This document shows positions 55,633 through 63,703 of a stretch of DNA of 64,000 nucleotides, one piece after another (within the stretch, counting starts at the first letter, position 1; the number at the start of each line of letters is the position of its first letter). The notes under the pieces were generated by a model. That model was given only the letters and a program-made list of their open reading frames with translations. It made no database searches and was not told the DNA's origin. The stretch comes from Novosphingobium sp. Leaf2 (GTDB lineage Bacteria > Pseudomonadota > Alphaproteobacteria > Sphingomonadales > Sphingomonadaceae): the NCBI RefSeq assembly GCF_001421325.1, contig NZ_LMJY01000002.1:47319-111318 (forward strand), written 5' to 3'. The position numbers and the translations under genes are program-made.

Positions 55633-55651
55633 TATACCCCAGGTGGGTATG
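55633..55651. promoter_or_regulatory. CsoR/RcnR-family operator
   Basis: ATACCC (55634-55639), a 5-nt C/G-rich centre (CAGGT) and GGGTAT (55645-55650): a perfect 6-bp inverted repeat of the TACC-G/C-GGTA type recognised by this repressor family. It lies between the repressor gene and the rightward porin gene, so it can serve both autoregulation and porin control. Confidence 0.78.
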
Positions 55652-55726
55652 CGGCGTCCATCGGTTGCAAAGGATTGCGACTCGATAATATCGCGTACGC
55701 TTGCGTACCCGAAACCAAGGATGACG

Positions 55727-55837
55727 ATGAACAGCCAATCTAGCCCCACATTCTGCGAGGACGATAGACGGCGCTTTGCCTGCTTTGTCGTCAACCCGGG
55801 ATGTGAACGGTTTGCGGAGTTTGCGCCAAGCGTCTGA
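55727..55837 (+). CDS. Possible small ORF upstream of the porin
   Basis: A 36-codon open frame starting MNSQSSPTFCEDDRRRF and ending CERFAEFAPSV, with AAGG 6 bases before the ATG. It is rich in charged residues and has three Cys (residues 10, 18 and 26). It lies between the operator and the porin gene. It could be a leader or a metal-binding peptide, or a chance frame; there is no other support. Confidence 0.25.
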   Translation: MNSQSSPTFCEDDRRRFACFVVNPGCERFAEFAPSV

Positions 55838-55893
55838 CGCCTAGGTAGCGATCTCCCGAGCCGGATGAACCGGAAAAACTGAGGAGGTCGCAC

Positions 55894-57345
55894 ATGACCG
55901 TTTACATGCTGCGCGTACAACGGCGCGCCGATACCACCTGCGTCAAGCTGCTTGGGTTTCTATCCGAGAGCCGGATCTTTGCGCTGGCACATGCTGTCGT
56001 GCTCGCGGGTCTCACTAACTTCGCGCCCGCACAGGCCCAAACCGTTCAGGAGCACTTGCCCTCTGCGACCACACCTGCGCCCGCCTCGTCGTCGGACGCA
56101 CTGCCCGACGATGAAACCGTAGCGATCCACGGGCAGGCGACGTTTGTGGTCCAGGGCACGCCCGGTTTTGCCTCGCCCTATACCGGCCCCAACAGCCTCG
56201 TGCCGCGACAGGCAAAAGAGACGGTGGACGTCACGCTCTATGCCGGTGTGCGGCCTTGGGCCGGGGCGGAACTATGGGTGAATCCTGAGATCGACCAGGG
56301 CTTCGGCCTGTCGAACACATTGGGGGTTGCCGGTTTCCCAAGCGCGGAAGCTTACAAAGTTGGCCGCAACAATCCGTATTTTCGGCTTCAGCGGGCGTTT
56401 TTCCGCCAGACGATCGGGCTTGGCGGCGAACGTGAGGCGGTGGAGGGGGCGGCCAACCAGCTTGGCGAGGCGCGTGCAAAGGATCGTCTTGTGCTGACTG
56501 TCGGCAAGTTCGGTGTTGGCGACGTGTTCGACACCAATAGCTATGCGCATGATCCGCGCGGTGATTTTCTCAACTGGTCGGCGGTGGATGCGGGCAGCTT
56601 CGATTATGCCGCTGACGCCTGGGGCTACACCACCGGTATCGCGGCCGAATGGTATCGCAGCGCATGGACGTTCCGGCTCGGCGCTTTCAACCTCTCCAAG
56701 GTTCCGAACGGTGAAACGCTGGAAACGGGGTTCCAGCAATATCAGCTCGATGCCGAGATTGAGCATCGACACATGCTTGCCGGGCGTCCGGGAGCAGTTA
56801 GGGTGACAGTGTTTCGCAATCGCGGTCAATTCGGTCGCTTCGATGACGCTCTGGCGCTTGCTGCGCAAACCGGTGCCGATGCAGACACCGCACTGGTCCG
56901 TCGTCGGCGGACTCGCGCCGGCGTCAGCATCAACGCAGAGCAAGCTGTGACGGACACGCTCGGGCTGTTCGCACGCGCCGGCGTGGCCAATGGTCAGGTC
57001 GAGCCGTATGACTTCACCGATATAGATCGCACGGGGCAGTTGGGCCTCGCGCTCAAAGGTGCCGGCTGGGGCCGCGGCGGCGATACCATCGGCGCGGTGT
57101 TCATCGTCAACGGCATCAGCCGCGAACATCAGCGGTATCTTGACGCTGGTGGTCTCGGCGTCCTGGTGGGCGACGGCAGGCTGCCGCATCCTGGATCGGA
57201 ATACATCGGCGAGGCCTACTACAAGGTGGTCGCGCTAAAAGGGGTCGAGTTCTCACTTGACTACCAGCACATTGCCAATCCGGGCTACAACCGCGATCGC
57301 GGTCCGGCCAATGTGTTTGCCTTCCGCGCCCATGAGGCATTTTGA
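55894..57345 (+). CDS. Carbohydrate-porin-type outer-membrane protein, likely metal-regulated
   Basis: 483 aa. A long N-terminus leads to a signal peptide core about 27-48 ('RIFALAHAVVLAGLTNFAPA', cleavage near 'QAQT'). The barrel has OprB/porin-like strands: 'HGQATFVVQGTPGFASPYTG', 'DVTLYAGVRPWAGAELWVNP', 'LVLTVGKFGVGDVFDTNSYA', 'YTTGIAAEWYRSAWTFRLGA' and a C-terminal 'EFSLDYQHIANPGYNRDRGP'. GAGGAGG (55881-55887 region) gives a strong ribosome site. A shorter start near 'LLGFLSESRIF' is possible. Its upstream operator suggests control by the RcnR-like repressor, so it may allow metal or metal-chelate passage rather than sugar. Confidence 0.85.
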   Translation: MTVYMLRVQRRADTTCVKLLGFLSESRIFALAHAVVLAGLTNFAPAQAQTVQEHLPSATTPAPASSSDALPDDETVAIHGQATFVVQGTPGFASPYTGPNSLVPRQAKETVDVTLYAGVRPWAGAELWVNPEIDQGFGLSNTLGVAGFPSAEAYKVGRNNPYFRLQRAFFRQTIGLGGEREAVEGAANQLGEARAKDRLVLTVGKFGVGDVFDTNSYAHDPRGDFLNWSAVDAGSFDYAADAWGYTTGIAAEWYRSAWTFRLGAFNLSKVPNGETLETGFQQYQLDAEIEHRHMLAGRPGAVRVTVFRNRGQFGRFDDALALAAQTGADADTALVRRRRTRAGVSINAEQAVTDTLGLFARAGVANGQVEPYDFTDIDRTGQLGLALKGAGWGRGGDTIGAVFIVNGISREHQRYLDAGGLGVLVGDGRLPHPGSEYIGEAYYKVVALKGVEFSLDYQHIANPGYNRDRGPANVFAFRAHEAF

Positions 57346-57443
57346 AGGTGCCCGGCGCAGATCGATGCGCTGTCTTTCGCCCATTCGGCAGGATTTGATT
57401 TCCGCTTTAGTCCGGCTCTTTCCTGCCTTTGGTGCGCCGGGCC

Positions 57444-57776
57444 TCACCGCTTCCTTACAAACTCCGCCCGCAGCACCAGCCCCTTGATCCCCGGATACTT
57501 GCAATCGATCTCCTGCGCGTCGCCGGTCAGGCGGATGGCGGGGATTAGGGTGCCGCGCTTCAGGGTCTGGCCGGCGCCTTTGACGGTCAGGTCCTTGATC
57601 AGGGTCACCGCGTCGCCGTCCGCCAGCAGGTTGCCCACCGCGTCGCGCACTTCCACCGCGTTCTGCGCGGCGCGGGTGGCGGTGCGGTCGGCAGCGAGGC
57701 GGGATGCGGGTAGCCATTCGCCGCTGTCCTCGTCGTAGATATAGTCGTCGCCGGTATCGGACGTACTGTCGGGCAT
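57444..57776 (-). CDS. PhnA/YjdM-family protein lacking the zinc ribbon
   Basis: 110 aa from ATG 57776 (AAGGA upstream). The C-terminal domain is clear PhnA/YjdM: 'VEVRDAVGNLLADGDAVTLI', 'KDLTVKGAGQTLKRGTLIPA' and 'IRLTGDAQEIDCKYPGIKGL'. The usual N-terminal C-x2-C zinc ribbon is replaced by 'GDDYIYDEDSGEWLPASRLA', with no Cys pair. The old name (alkylphosphonate operon protein) does not imply phosphonate metabolism. Confidence 0.88.
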   Translation of the reverse strand: MPDSTSDTGDDYIYDEDSGEWLPASRLAADRTATRAAQNAVEVRDAVGNLLADGDAVTLIKDLTVKGAGQTLKRGTLIPAIRLTGDAQEIDCKYPGIKGLVLRAEFVRKR

Positions 57777-57805
57777 GGTGCAGGTTCCTTGTGGGTAAGC
57801 GCGGC

Positions 57806-58447
57806 TCAGGCCGGGCGCGCGTTGATGAGGGCAAGGCCGAAGCCCACGAAGACCGCGCCGGTCAGCCGGTTGAACGCGCGCTTGACGGCGGGCCGCGCCA
57901 GATGGCGCGCGAGCGAGCGGCCACCCAGCGCATAGACGCAGTACCACCCGGTCTCCACCACGCTGAAGGTGCCCAGCAGGATCGCGAACTGTGCGGGCTT
58001 GGGTGCGGCAGGGTCGATGAACTGGGGGAAGAACGCGGCGGCGAACAGGATCGCCTTGGGGTTGCTGATGGCGATCGCAAAGCCGCCGCGATACAGCACC
58101 CACGCTGAGGGCCGGCGCGGCGCGGGGGGCCGGTCACGCCGGTCGGCGTCTGGCGCGGCGGCTACCGGGCTGCGCCACGCCTTCACGCCCAGGTACGTCA
58201 GATACGCAACGCCTGCCCAGCGCAGCACCTCGAACGATCCGGGCACGGCCAGCAGCAGGGTGGTCAGCCCGGCGGCGGACGCGCTCATCAGCAGCAGGAT
58301 CGCCGAAAGGCACCCGGCCATCGCCACCACGCTGGCGCGCGCGCCGTATTCCACGCTGCGCGACAGGACATGCAGCATATTGGGGCCGGGCGTGCCGCAC
58401 ACCATGAATACCACGCCCACGAACAGCCACCAGGTATGAAGCGTCAT
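57806..58447 (-). CDS. LysE/RhtB-family amino-acid exporter
   Basis: 213 aa with about six transmembrane helices. 'FMVCGTPGPNMLHVLSRSVE' holds the conserved GPN motif, followed by 'VAMAGCLSAILLLMSASAAG', 'VAYLTYLGVKAWRS' and 'GFAIAISNPKAILFAAAFFP'. It probably exports amino acids or homoserine lactone-like metabolites; substrate unknown. It lies 29 bases upstream of the PhnA-like gene. Confidence 0.92.
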   Translation of the reverse strand: MTLHTWWLFVGVVFMVCGTPGPNMLHVLSRSVEYGARASVVAMAGCLSAILLLMSASAAGLTTLLLAVPGSFEVLRWAGVAYLTYLGVKAWRSPVAAAPDADRRDRPPAPRRPSAWVLYRGGFAIAISNPKAILFAAAFFPQFIDPAAPKPAQFAILLGTFSVVETGWYCVYALGGRSLARHLARPAVKRAFNRLTGAVFVGFGLALINARPA

Positions 58448-58620
58448 GTGCGTTAGGCCTTCCTTATGCGCGCGCTAACCGGGCCTTACGGCGGCGCTGC
58501 GGGCAGGGCCAGACGATTTTCCCGGCACACCGCGCCGGCATGCGGACTTATCCACGCGATTGCCGACGTCGCGTCCGCCCCCGTCTGGACGCTGCCGTGC
58601 GGCTTTGGCATCGCTCGGGA

Positions 58621-59292
58621 ATGTGGCACATCTATCAGTTCCCGCTCTGCCCGTTCAGCCGCAAGGTCCGGCTCCTGATGGCCGAAAAGGGCATCGCCTA
58701 CGAACTGCAAACCGCGCGTCCCTGGGAGGATGAGGACCGCTTGTTCGCCATGAACCCGGCGGGCCGCACTCCGGTCGTGCGCGAAACGGAAAAAGGCATC
58801 GTGCTGGCCGATAGCCGGGCGATCTGCGAGTATTTCGAGGAAACCGTCGAACGCAACCCGCAGATCAGCGGCACCGCCCAGCAGCGCGCCGAGATCCGGC
58901 GCCTGATCGCGATGTTCGACGAGAATTTTCACAACGATGTATCTGGCCCGCTGCTGCTTGAACGCATGAAGAAGCGCCTGGTCCTGCGTCAGTCCCCCGA
59001 CGCCAAGGCGCTGCGCGAATCGATGAAGCTGGCGCACGATTACCTGGATTACATCGATTACCTGATCGACAATCGCCCCTGGCTGGCCGGCGCCACGATG
59101 ACCCTGGCGGACCTTGCCGCCGCCGCCCAGATATCCGTCGCGGATTATCTGGGCGGGCTTGACTGGTCGAGCCACGAACAGGCCCGCGCCTGGTATCTGG
59201 TAATGAAGTCCCGGCCTTCCTTTCGCCCTCTTTTGAGCGAGCGAATGGAGGTGATTCAGCCACCGACGCACTACGCCGAGGTCGACGGCTGA
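58621..59292 (+). CDS. Glutathione S-transferase family protein
   Basis: 223 aa from ATG 58621. The thioredoxin-like N-domain has 'HIYQFPLCPFSRKVRLLMAE' (C10, S13), the cis-Pro 'NPAGRTPVVRE' and 'VLADSRAICEYFEE'. The helical C-domain has 'RPWLAGATMTLADLAAAAQI' with the N-capping Asp. It may conjugate or reduce with glutathione. Divergent from the LysE gene (173-base gap); it converges tail to tail with the NDUFA9-like gene. Confidence 0.92.
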   Translation: MWHIYQFPLCPFSRKVRLLMAEKGIAYELQTARPWEDEDRLFAMNPAGRTPVVRETEKGIVLADSRAICEYFEETVERNPQISGTAQQRAEIRRLIAMFDENFHNDVSGPLLLERMKKRLVLRQSPDAKALRESMKLAHDYLDYIDYLIDNRPWLAGATMTLADLAAAAQISVADYLGGLDWSSHEQARAWYLVMKSRPSFRPLLSERMEVIQPPTHYAEVDG

Positions 59293-59301
59293 GGCCGCGC
59301 C

Positions 59302-60258
59302 TCAGGCGGCGTACTTGTTGCCAAACCGCCCGTTCTTGCGGAAGCGTGTCATCCAGCGGTCCAGGAACAGGCCCAGGGGACGCGGCGTCACGCCCAGATC
59401 GGTGATGCCGGGCACGGTGCCGGTGGCGACGCTGCCGGCTTTCAGCAACGCGAACTGATCGCTGGTGATCGGCGCACCGGGCAGCCAACCGGTGGCGCTG
59501 GCAATCAGGCTGGACACCGCATCAGGCAGCTCCGCAAAACTGCGTGAACGACCCTGCGCCGCAGCGATGCGGCGATTGAAATCCAGCATGGTGACGACTT
59601 CGGGGCCAGCCAGCTCGTATACTTTGCCGCCATGTGCAGCGGGATCGGCCAGGGCACTGGCGATCGCTTCGGCCACATCGTCCACGAACACCGGCTGGAG
59701 CTTGGCTTGCGGCCCGAACACTGGCAGTATCGGAAAGCGCGAGATCAGTTCGGCGAACATCGTGACGAACTTGTCGTCCGGCCCGAACACGAGCGAAGGG
59801 CGCACGATCGTCGCGTGCGGGAAGGCGGTCAGCACCGAAGTCTCGCCTTCGCCCTTGGTGCGTACATACGCGATTGGCGATTCGGCATCCGCGCCGATCA
59901 CGGACACGTGGACGAAAGCCGCTACGCCCGCCGTCCGGGCTGCCGCAGCGATCACCCCCGCGCCCTGGCCTTGCAACGCATCCAGGTTGCCCGAAAACGC
60001 GCCGACGAGATTGACCACCATGTCCGATCCGGCCAGCACCGCCGCCAGTGTGTGCTGCCGCGTCACGTCCACGCCCACGAACTGGACCTGGCCCAGGTTG
60101 CCCAGCGGTTTGACGGCAAACGCCTTGCGCGGATGACGGCTGGCGATCCGCACGCGCGCGCCGCGGCTCAGCAGTTCCTGCGCCAGATGCCGGCCGACGA
60201 AGCCGCTGCCGCCGAGCACGGTGACGATCTTGCCGGAAAGGGGATTGGTGATGCTCAT
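59302..60258 (-). CDS. NDUFA9-like NAD(P)-binding protein (complex I subunit family)
   Basis: 318 aa from ATG 60258. Atypical SDR: 'KIVTVLGGSGFVGRHLAQEL', 'SDMVVNLVGAFSGNLDALQG', 'VAAFVHVSVIGADAESPIAY', 'TIVRPSLVFGPDDKFVTMFA' and 'PVFVDDVAEAIASALADP'. This is the bacterial counterpart of the complex I assembly/accessory subunit NDUFA9; no SDR YxxxK catalytic pair is needed. In alphaproteobacteria it is often outside the nuo operon, as here. Confidence 0.92.
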   Translation of the reverse strand: MSITNPLSGKIVTVLGGSGFVGRHLAQELLSRGARVRIASRHPRKAFAVKPLGNLGQVQFVGVDVTRQHTLAAVLAGSDMVVNLVGAFSGNLDALQGQGAGVIAAAARTAGVAAFVHVSVIGADAESPIAYVRTKGEGETSVLTAFPHATIVRPSLVFGPDDKFVTMFAELISRFPILPVFGPQAKLQPVFVDDVAEAIASALADPAAHGGKVYELAGPEVVTMLDFNRRIAAAQGRSRSFAELPDAVSSLIASATGWLPGAPITSDQFALLKAGSVATGTVPGITDLGVTPRPLGLFLDRWMTRFRKNGRFGNKYAA

Positions 60259-60429
60259 GGTCCGATCGATCCTTCGCTCGCCGCCCGAACGATTACCGGG
60301 CCGAAGCACATTGCCAAGGCCCTGCCACAACCCAAAGTGAGGAGCAACCGGCAGTTGCCTGACAGATGATCCCCGCGCCGCGATGTCGGCGAATATCGCA
60401 TACCATCGAATAAATTGCCCGGTAGCCCG

Positions 60430-60457
60430 TTGACATGCCGCTGCCCCCCCCTTAGAG
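60430..60457 (+). promoter_or_regulatory. Sigma-70-type promoter of the tRNA-Leu gene
   Basis: TTGACA (60430-60435), a 16-base spacer with a run of nine C's, and TTAGAG (60452-60457), ending 45 bases before the mature tRNA. Confidence 0.65.
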
Positions 60458-60502
60458 GCGCCCTCCTACCCAGCGAAGGCGTCATTCAGCGCTTTCGCCC
60501 GT

Positions 60503-60589
60503 GCCCAGATGGCGGAATTGGTAGACGCACCAGCTTCAGGTGCTGGCGATCGCAAGGTCGTGGAGGTTCGAGTCCTCTTCTGGGCACCA
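60503..60589 (+). tRNA. tRNA-Leu, anticodon CAG
   Basis: An 87-nt cloverleaf with CCA encoded. Acceptor GCCCAGA/TCTGGGC (60503-60509, 60579-60585); D-arm around GCGGAATTGGTAGACGC; anticodon stem CCAGC/GCTGG with loop TTCAGGT (anticodon 60537-60539); long class-II variable arm; T-arm GGTTCGAGTCC. It reads CUG, the main Leu codon of this high-GC genome. Its 3' end is the attachment site of the neighbouring integrase cassette and remains intact. Confidence 0.97.
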
Positions 60590-60685
60590 GCACTTCTCAA
60601 GTGCTTGATATCTCTCGGGGATCGTCCAAAAAACGGTCCCCAGAGAGCATCTGCTACCCCAAACTGCTACCGTTGAGGGCCGTGT
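60573..60685 (+). repeat. Left copy of inverted junction repeat (attachment site side)
   Basis: Three blocks recur, in the same order but on the opposite strand, at 63218-63331. They are the 16-nt tRNA 3' end (60573-60588), a perfect 37-nt block (60634-60670) starting CGGTCCCCAGAGAG, and a 15-nt CGTTGAGGGCCGTGT (60671-60685). Here 45 bases separate the first two blocks, including a small hairpin AGCACTT/AAGTGCT (60589-60605). Repeated CTGCTAC motifs in and after the block could be integrase arm sites. Confidence 0.9.
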
Positions 60686-60710
60686 TTGCTACGGTAAGCT
60701 GCTACGGGAT

Positions 60711-62105
60711 TTGCCCCGTGGTGTGCTTCGACGGGGGCAAAAACTCTACTATCGGCACACTGTGCCCGTGGACACTCAGCGACTGCTGAACCGGCTCGAA
60801 ATCTGGCGCTCGCTTCGGACGGACAGCCTTTCGGTCGCGCTGCGTCGATTGCCGGGAGTCGTCGCCCGGATCGAAATGGAGATCGAGCACGCCCGCGCGA
60901 TGGCGGGCATGCCTGTAGATGCGATGCTCATTGAACCGTCGAAGGACGATCCTGTCGAGCGCCCGATCCCAACCCCAATCGCGCTTCCGCTCGTCGCCAG
61001 CATTGAGCCCGATAGCCCGCTCACGCTCGCCGAGGCATATCGCAGCTACATCGACGATCCGACGCGCGCTTGGACCGCCAACACGCGGGAGGCGTATGAG
61101 ACGAGTAGGAAGCTCGCCATCGCGGTGATCGGTGAGGCCGTTCCCGTCGCGTCGATCTCGCGCGCGCACTGCCGCGATATGCTGGATGTGCTGCGCTTCC
61201 TCCCCGCAAACGCGGGGAAACTGTTTCCGAAGCTCTCGCCGCGAGAGGCCGCAGATCGCGCCCGCCTGCGCGGCGACATCAAGGTAATAAGCGCGGCAAA
61301 TGCCAACTCCCTGATGTCCAATATGAGCAGCTTCCTCAACTGGGCGGTCAATGAGGAACTGCTCGCCCGGAACCCGGCAAGGGGATTGCGTCTGCCCGAC
61401 CCTATCAACAAGCGGGACAAGCGCTCACCGTTCAACCGGGACCAGCTTCATGCGATCTTCAATGCGCCGCTCTATCGCGGCTGCGTCGATGGCGGGCGCG
61501 GCTACAACAAAGTTGGGGATCACCGCCCACGCAACGCGCGATTCTGGGTGCCGCTCATCGCGCTGTTCACCGGCGCACGACTGGGTGAAATCTGCCAGCT
61601 TGATGCCACCGATATCCGCACCGTAGATGGCGTCGATTGTATCGTGGTGAGCCTGCGCTCACTGAACGGGACGACCGATAAGCAGTTGAAGACTACCGCG
61701 AGCGACCGGCTCATTCCTGTCCACCCGACGCTCATCGACTGTGGGTTGCTTCACTTCGCCGAGGCGAAGCGAAAGGCGGGGGAGAAGAAGCTGTTCGACG
61801 ATATCGAGACGGGATCAACGGGCTCGCGCCCGGTGGCTTTCAGCAAATGGTTCACCCAGTTCCTCCGCGCGTGCGGCGCGCAGCGGAGCCGCACTTCGTT
61901 CCACTCGTTTCGACACAACTTTAGGGACGAGCTACGCGCGGCACGGATCGACCACGACATCGCACTACTACTTGGCGGTTGGACCACCGGTTCATCTCGA
62001 ACCGCTGTCCACGAGAATTACGGCAGTGGTTACCGGGTTGATGTGCTCAATGACGCCGTGGGAAAGCTGTCGTTCGCGCAGGTGGATGTCCGCCACCTGC
62101 TCTGA
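60711..62105 (+). CDS. Site-specific tyrosine recombinase (integrase)
   Basis: 464 aa, from TTG 60711 (GTG 60723 is an alternative). The N-terminal part about 1-60 resembles the DUF6538-type arm domain ('VLRRGQKLYYRHTVPVDTQR'). The SAM-like core-binding domain is about 105-215. The catalytic domain has R290 ('FTGARLGEICQL'), K327, H398-x2-R401 ('SFHSFRHNFRDEL'), W424 in the His/Trp position and nucleophile Y437 ('HENYGSGY'). It is placed directly behind tRNA-Leu, reading away from it, typical of an integrated island. Complete, so potentially active. Confidence 0.95.
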   Translation: MPRGVLRRGQKLYYRHTVPVDTQRLLNRLEIWRSLRTDSLSVALRRLPGVVARIEMEIEHARAMAGMPVDAMLIEPSKDDPVERPIPTPIALPLVASIEPDSPLTLAEAYRSYIDDPTRAWTANTREAYETSRKLAIAVIGEAVPVASISRAHCRDMLDVLRFLPANAGKLFPKLSPREAADRARLRGDIKVISAANANSLMSNMSSFLNWAVNEELLARNPARGLRLPDPINKRDKRSPFNRDQLHAIFNAPLYRGCVDGGRGYNKVGDHRPRNARFWVPLIALFTGARLGEICQLDATDIRTVDGVDCIVVSLRSLNGTTDKQLKTTASDRLIPVHPTLIDCGLLHFAEAKRKAGEKKLFDDIETGSTGSRPVAFSKWFTQFLRACGAQRSRTSFHSFRHNFRDELRAARIDHDIALLLGGWTTGSSRTAVHENYGSGYRVDVLNDAVGKLSFAQVDVRHLL

Positions 62106-62210
62106 TGCGATATGCTATTGCCACAAGGGGCTAAATCATGGTGCGGATAGGGAAGACTGCGGTCAACCTTGCTCATAAGGTGAGCGAGCACCGCTCCGGG
62201 GAAAAGTTCC

Positions 62211-63143
62211 GTGCCTGATAAGCTATACAAATACCGCCCGTTTCATATCAACTCTCTCCGGTCAGTGATTCAGGCAGAGGTATTTTACGCTAAACCTAAA
62301 ACCTTCAATGATCCCCTCGATTGTGATCCAACGATAGAGATCGATGTCTCACGATCACATTTGGAAAACCTGCTATACCGGATGCTTCTTAGGACAAGAA
62401 CCGAGAAGGAGGCGGAGGGGGATATTAGTCAATTGAGGTATTACTCGACTGAATATGGCGACTATAGAAAAGACGAAACGGTCGAGGGCTATCTGAAAAC
62501 TATCGTAGCTAACAAGATAAAAGATGAGTTGGATAACGAACTCGGAAACGAGGGCGTTCTCGCATTGTCGTCAACATGGGCAAGCGCTTTGATGTGGAGC
62601 CATTATGCCGATGAACACAAAGGCATATGCATAGAATATGACACTCGTGATCAGGACCACCCTAGACTCGCGCCAGTGAACTACCGGGCTCCAAGAGCCG
62701 TCAAAACCAGCGACCTCTGGCTTTGGAAGGCAAAGGGAGATAATTTAGCCCGTCAGCGTGTATTTGATACCTATTTCTACTCGAAATCGTCAGAGTGGAA
62801 ATATGAAAAAGAGTGGCGAGATGTATCTAATAAAAGCGGTGTGCGGGGCGTGCCGTTTCGGATCACCGCAATCTTGTTTGGGCTCAGATGCGATCCGTCT
62901 ATTATTACTAGTTTCGTGCGTTTGCTAAGCGATCACCCAAAGATAAAACTTTGGCAAATGCTTCCAAAAGATGACAGTTTTGCTCTTAGAAGAGAGCAGG
63001 TTGATCGGGAAGAGGTTCAGCGCGCCGGTATCCGCGAACCGTCGTTCTTGCTGTTCAAAGACTTGGTTTGGGATGAGGATTTTGAGAGAGTGGATGAGCT
63101 TGAGCCTGCGGAAGACTTTGATCCAGAAGGCAATGTAATCTGA
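62211..63143 (+). CDS. DUF2971 domain protein, cargo of the integrase cassette
   Basis: 310 aa from GTG 62211. The opening 'KLYKYRPFHINSLRSVIQAE' and 'FYAKPKTFNDPLDC' define DUF2971. 'SSTWASALMWSHYADEHKGICIEYD' in form 'MWSHYADEHKGICIEYD' and 'WKYEKEWRDV' are the other conserved blocks, with the H, E and D residues expected of a catalytic or binding site. Base composition is clearly AT-richer than the chromosome, including the codon third positions, so it is recently acquired. It overlaps a 26-codon frame (62138-62218) that might be a coupling leader. Members are common cargo of mobile elements; a defence role is possible but not shown. Confidence 0.88.
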   Translation: MPDKLYKYRPFHINSLRSVIQAEVFYAKPKTFNDPLDCDPTIEIDVSRSHLENLLYRMLLRTRTEKEAEGDISQLRYYSTEYGDYRKDETVEGYLKTIVANKIKDELDNELGNEGVLALSSTWASALMWSHYADEHKGICIEYDTRDQDHPRLAPVNYRAPRAVKTSDLWLWKAKGDNLARQRVFDTYFYSKSSEWKYEKEWRDVSNKSGVRGVPFRITAILFGLRCDPSIITSFVRLLSDHPKIKLWQMLPKDDSFALRREQVDREEVQRAGIREPSFLLFKDLVWDEDFERVDELEPAEDFDPEGNVI

Positions 63144-63217
63144 GTGAGGCAATTGTCGCAATGCGCACAGTTCTCAATCGCCGGTGCCAGTCTGCCGAAT
63201 AATTATCCCGACTGGCG

Positions 63218-63331
63218 ACACGGCCCTCAACGGGCGCGATTTTCCGGGATTTTCGGCCTGATAATGGGCCATTTTCCCGTAGCAGTTTGGGGTAGCAGAT
63301 GCTCTCTGGGGACCGGGTGCCCAGAAGAGGA
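63218..63331 (-). repeat. Right copy of inverted junction repeat
   Basis: This is the inverted counterpart of 60573-60685: 63316-63331 matches the 16-nt tRNA 3' end, 63279-63315 the 37-nt block perfectly, and 63218-63232 the 15-nt block. Here the first two blocks are directly adjacent (45 bases of the left copy are missing) and 46 bases separate the last two. The remaining gene-free DNA to 63469 shows only an 11-base GGTTCGAGTCC (63410-63420) identical to the tRNA T-arm. Confidence 0.9.
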
Positions 63332-63469
63332 GCGTAGCAGGGCTGGCTGTCGAGGTCGGCGAGATGGCTCGGATTTTGTCCTGTGTTTTCAATGTTGAGG
63401 CTGGCTTGCGGTTCGAGTCCCAGAAGAACACCCGCATCATCACGCCCCTGACCGTCAGCGGCGTGCTCA

Positions 63470-63703
63470 GTGAGCGACGCCGGTGAGCCTGTGGTATGGT
63501 CGGTCTGGGTCATGTGCGGAGGCTCCGGGATCGTGATTGAGCATAGCGAACGGTGCGGTGATGATGGGACGGACGAGCCGTGTCCGATCTGCCGGGGCGA
63601 AGAACTCGACCCGGATTTCCTCGCGATGATCGAGCGGGCGGCGGCTCAGCCGGGAAAGGCGATGTCCTTCGATGAAGCCATGGAGTGGCTGGACACCCTG
63701 TGA
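63470..63703 (+). CDS. Small hypothetical protein of mobile-region DNA
   Basis: 77 aa from GTG 63470 (ATG 63512 would give 63 aa). Cys-rich first half ('VMCGGSG', 'SERCGDDGTDEPCPICRGEE') with a C-P-x-C knuckle that could bind zinc, then an acidic helical end 'AMSFDEAMEWLDTL'. No family recognised. It ends tail to tail with the recombinase gene, no bases apart. Confidence 0.55.
   Translation: MSDAGEPVVWSVWVMCGGSGIVIEHSERCGDDGTDEPCPICRGEELDPDFLAMIERAAAQPGKAMSFDEAMEWLDTL

Noticed and set aside
63410..63420. Direct-repeat attR for the tRNA-Leu cassette
   Set aside because: The 11-base match GGTTCGAGTCC is the common tRNA T-arm consensus and stops short of the acceptor end, so it is weak evidence for attR by itself.
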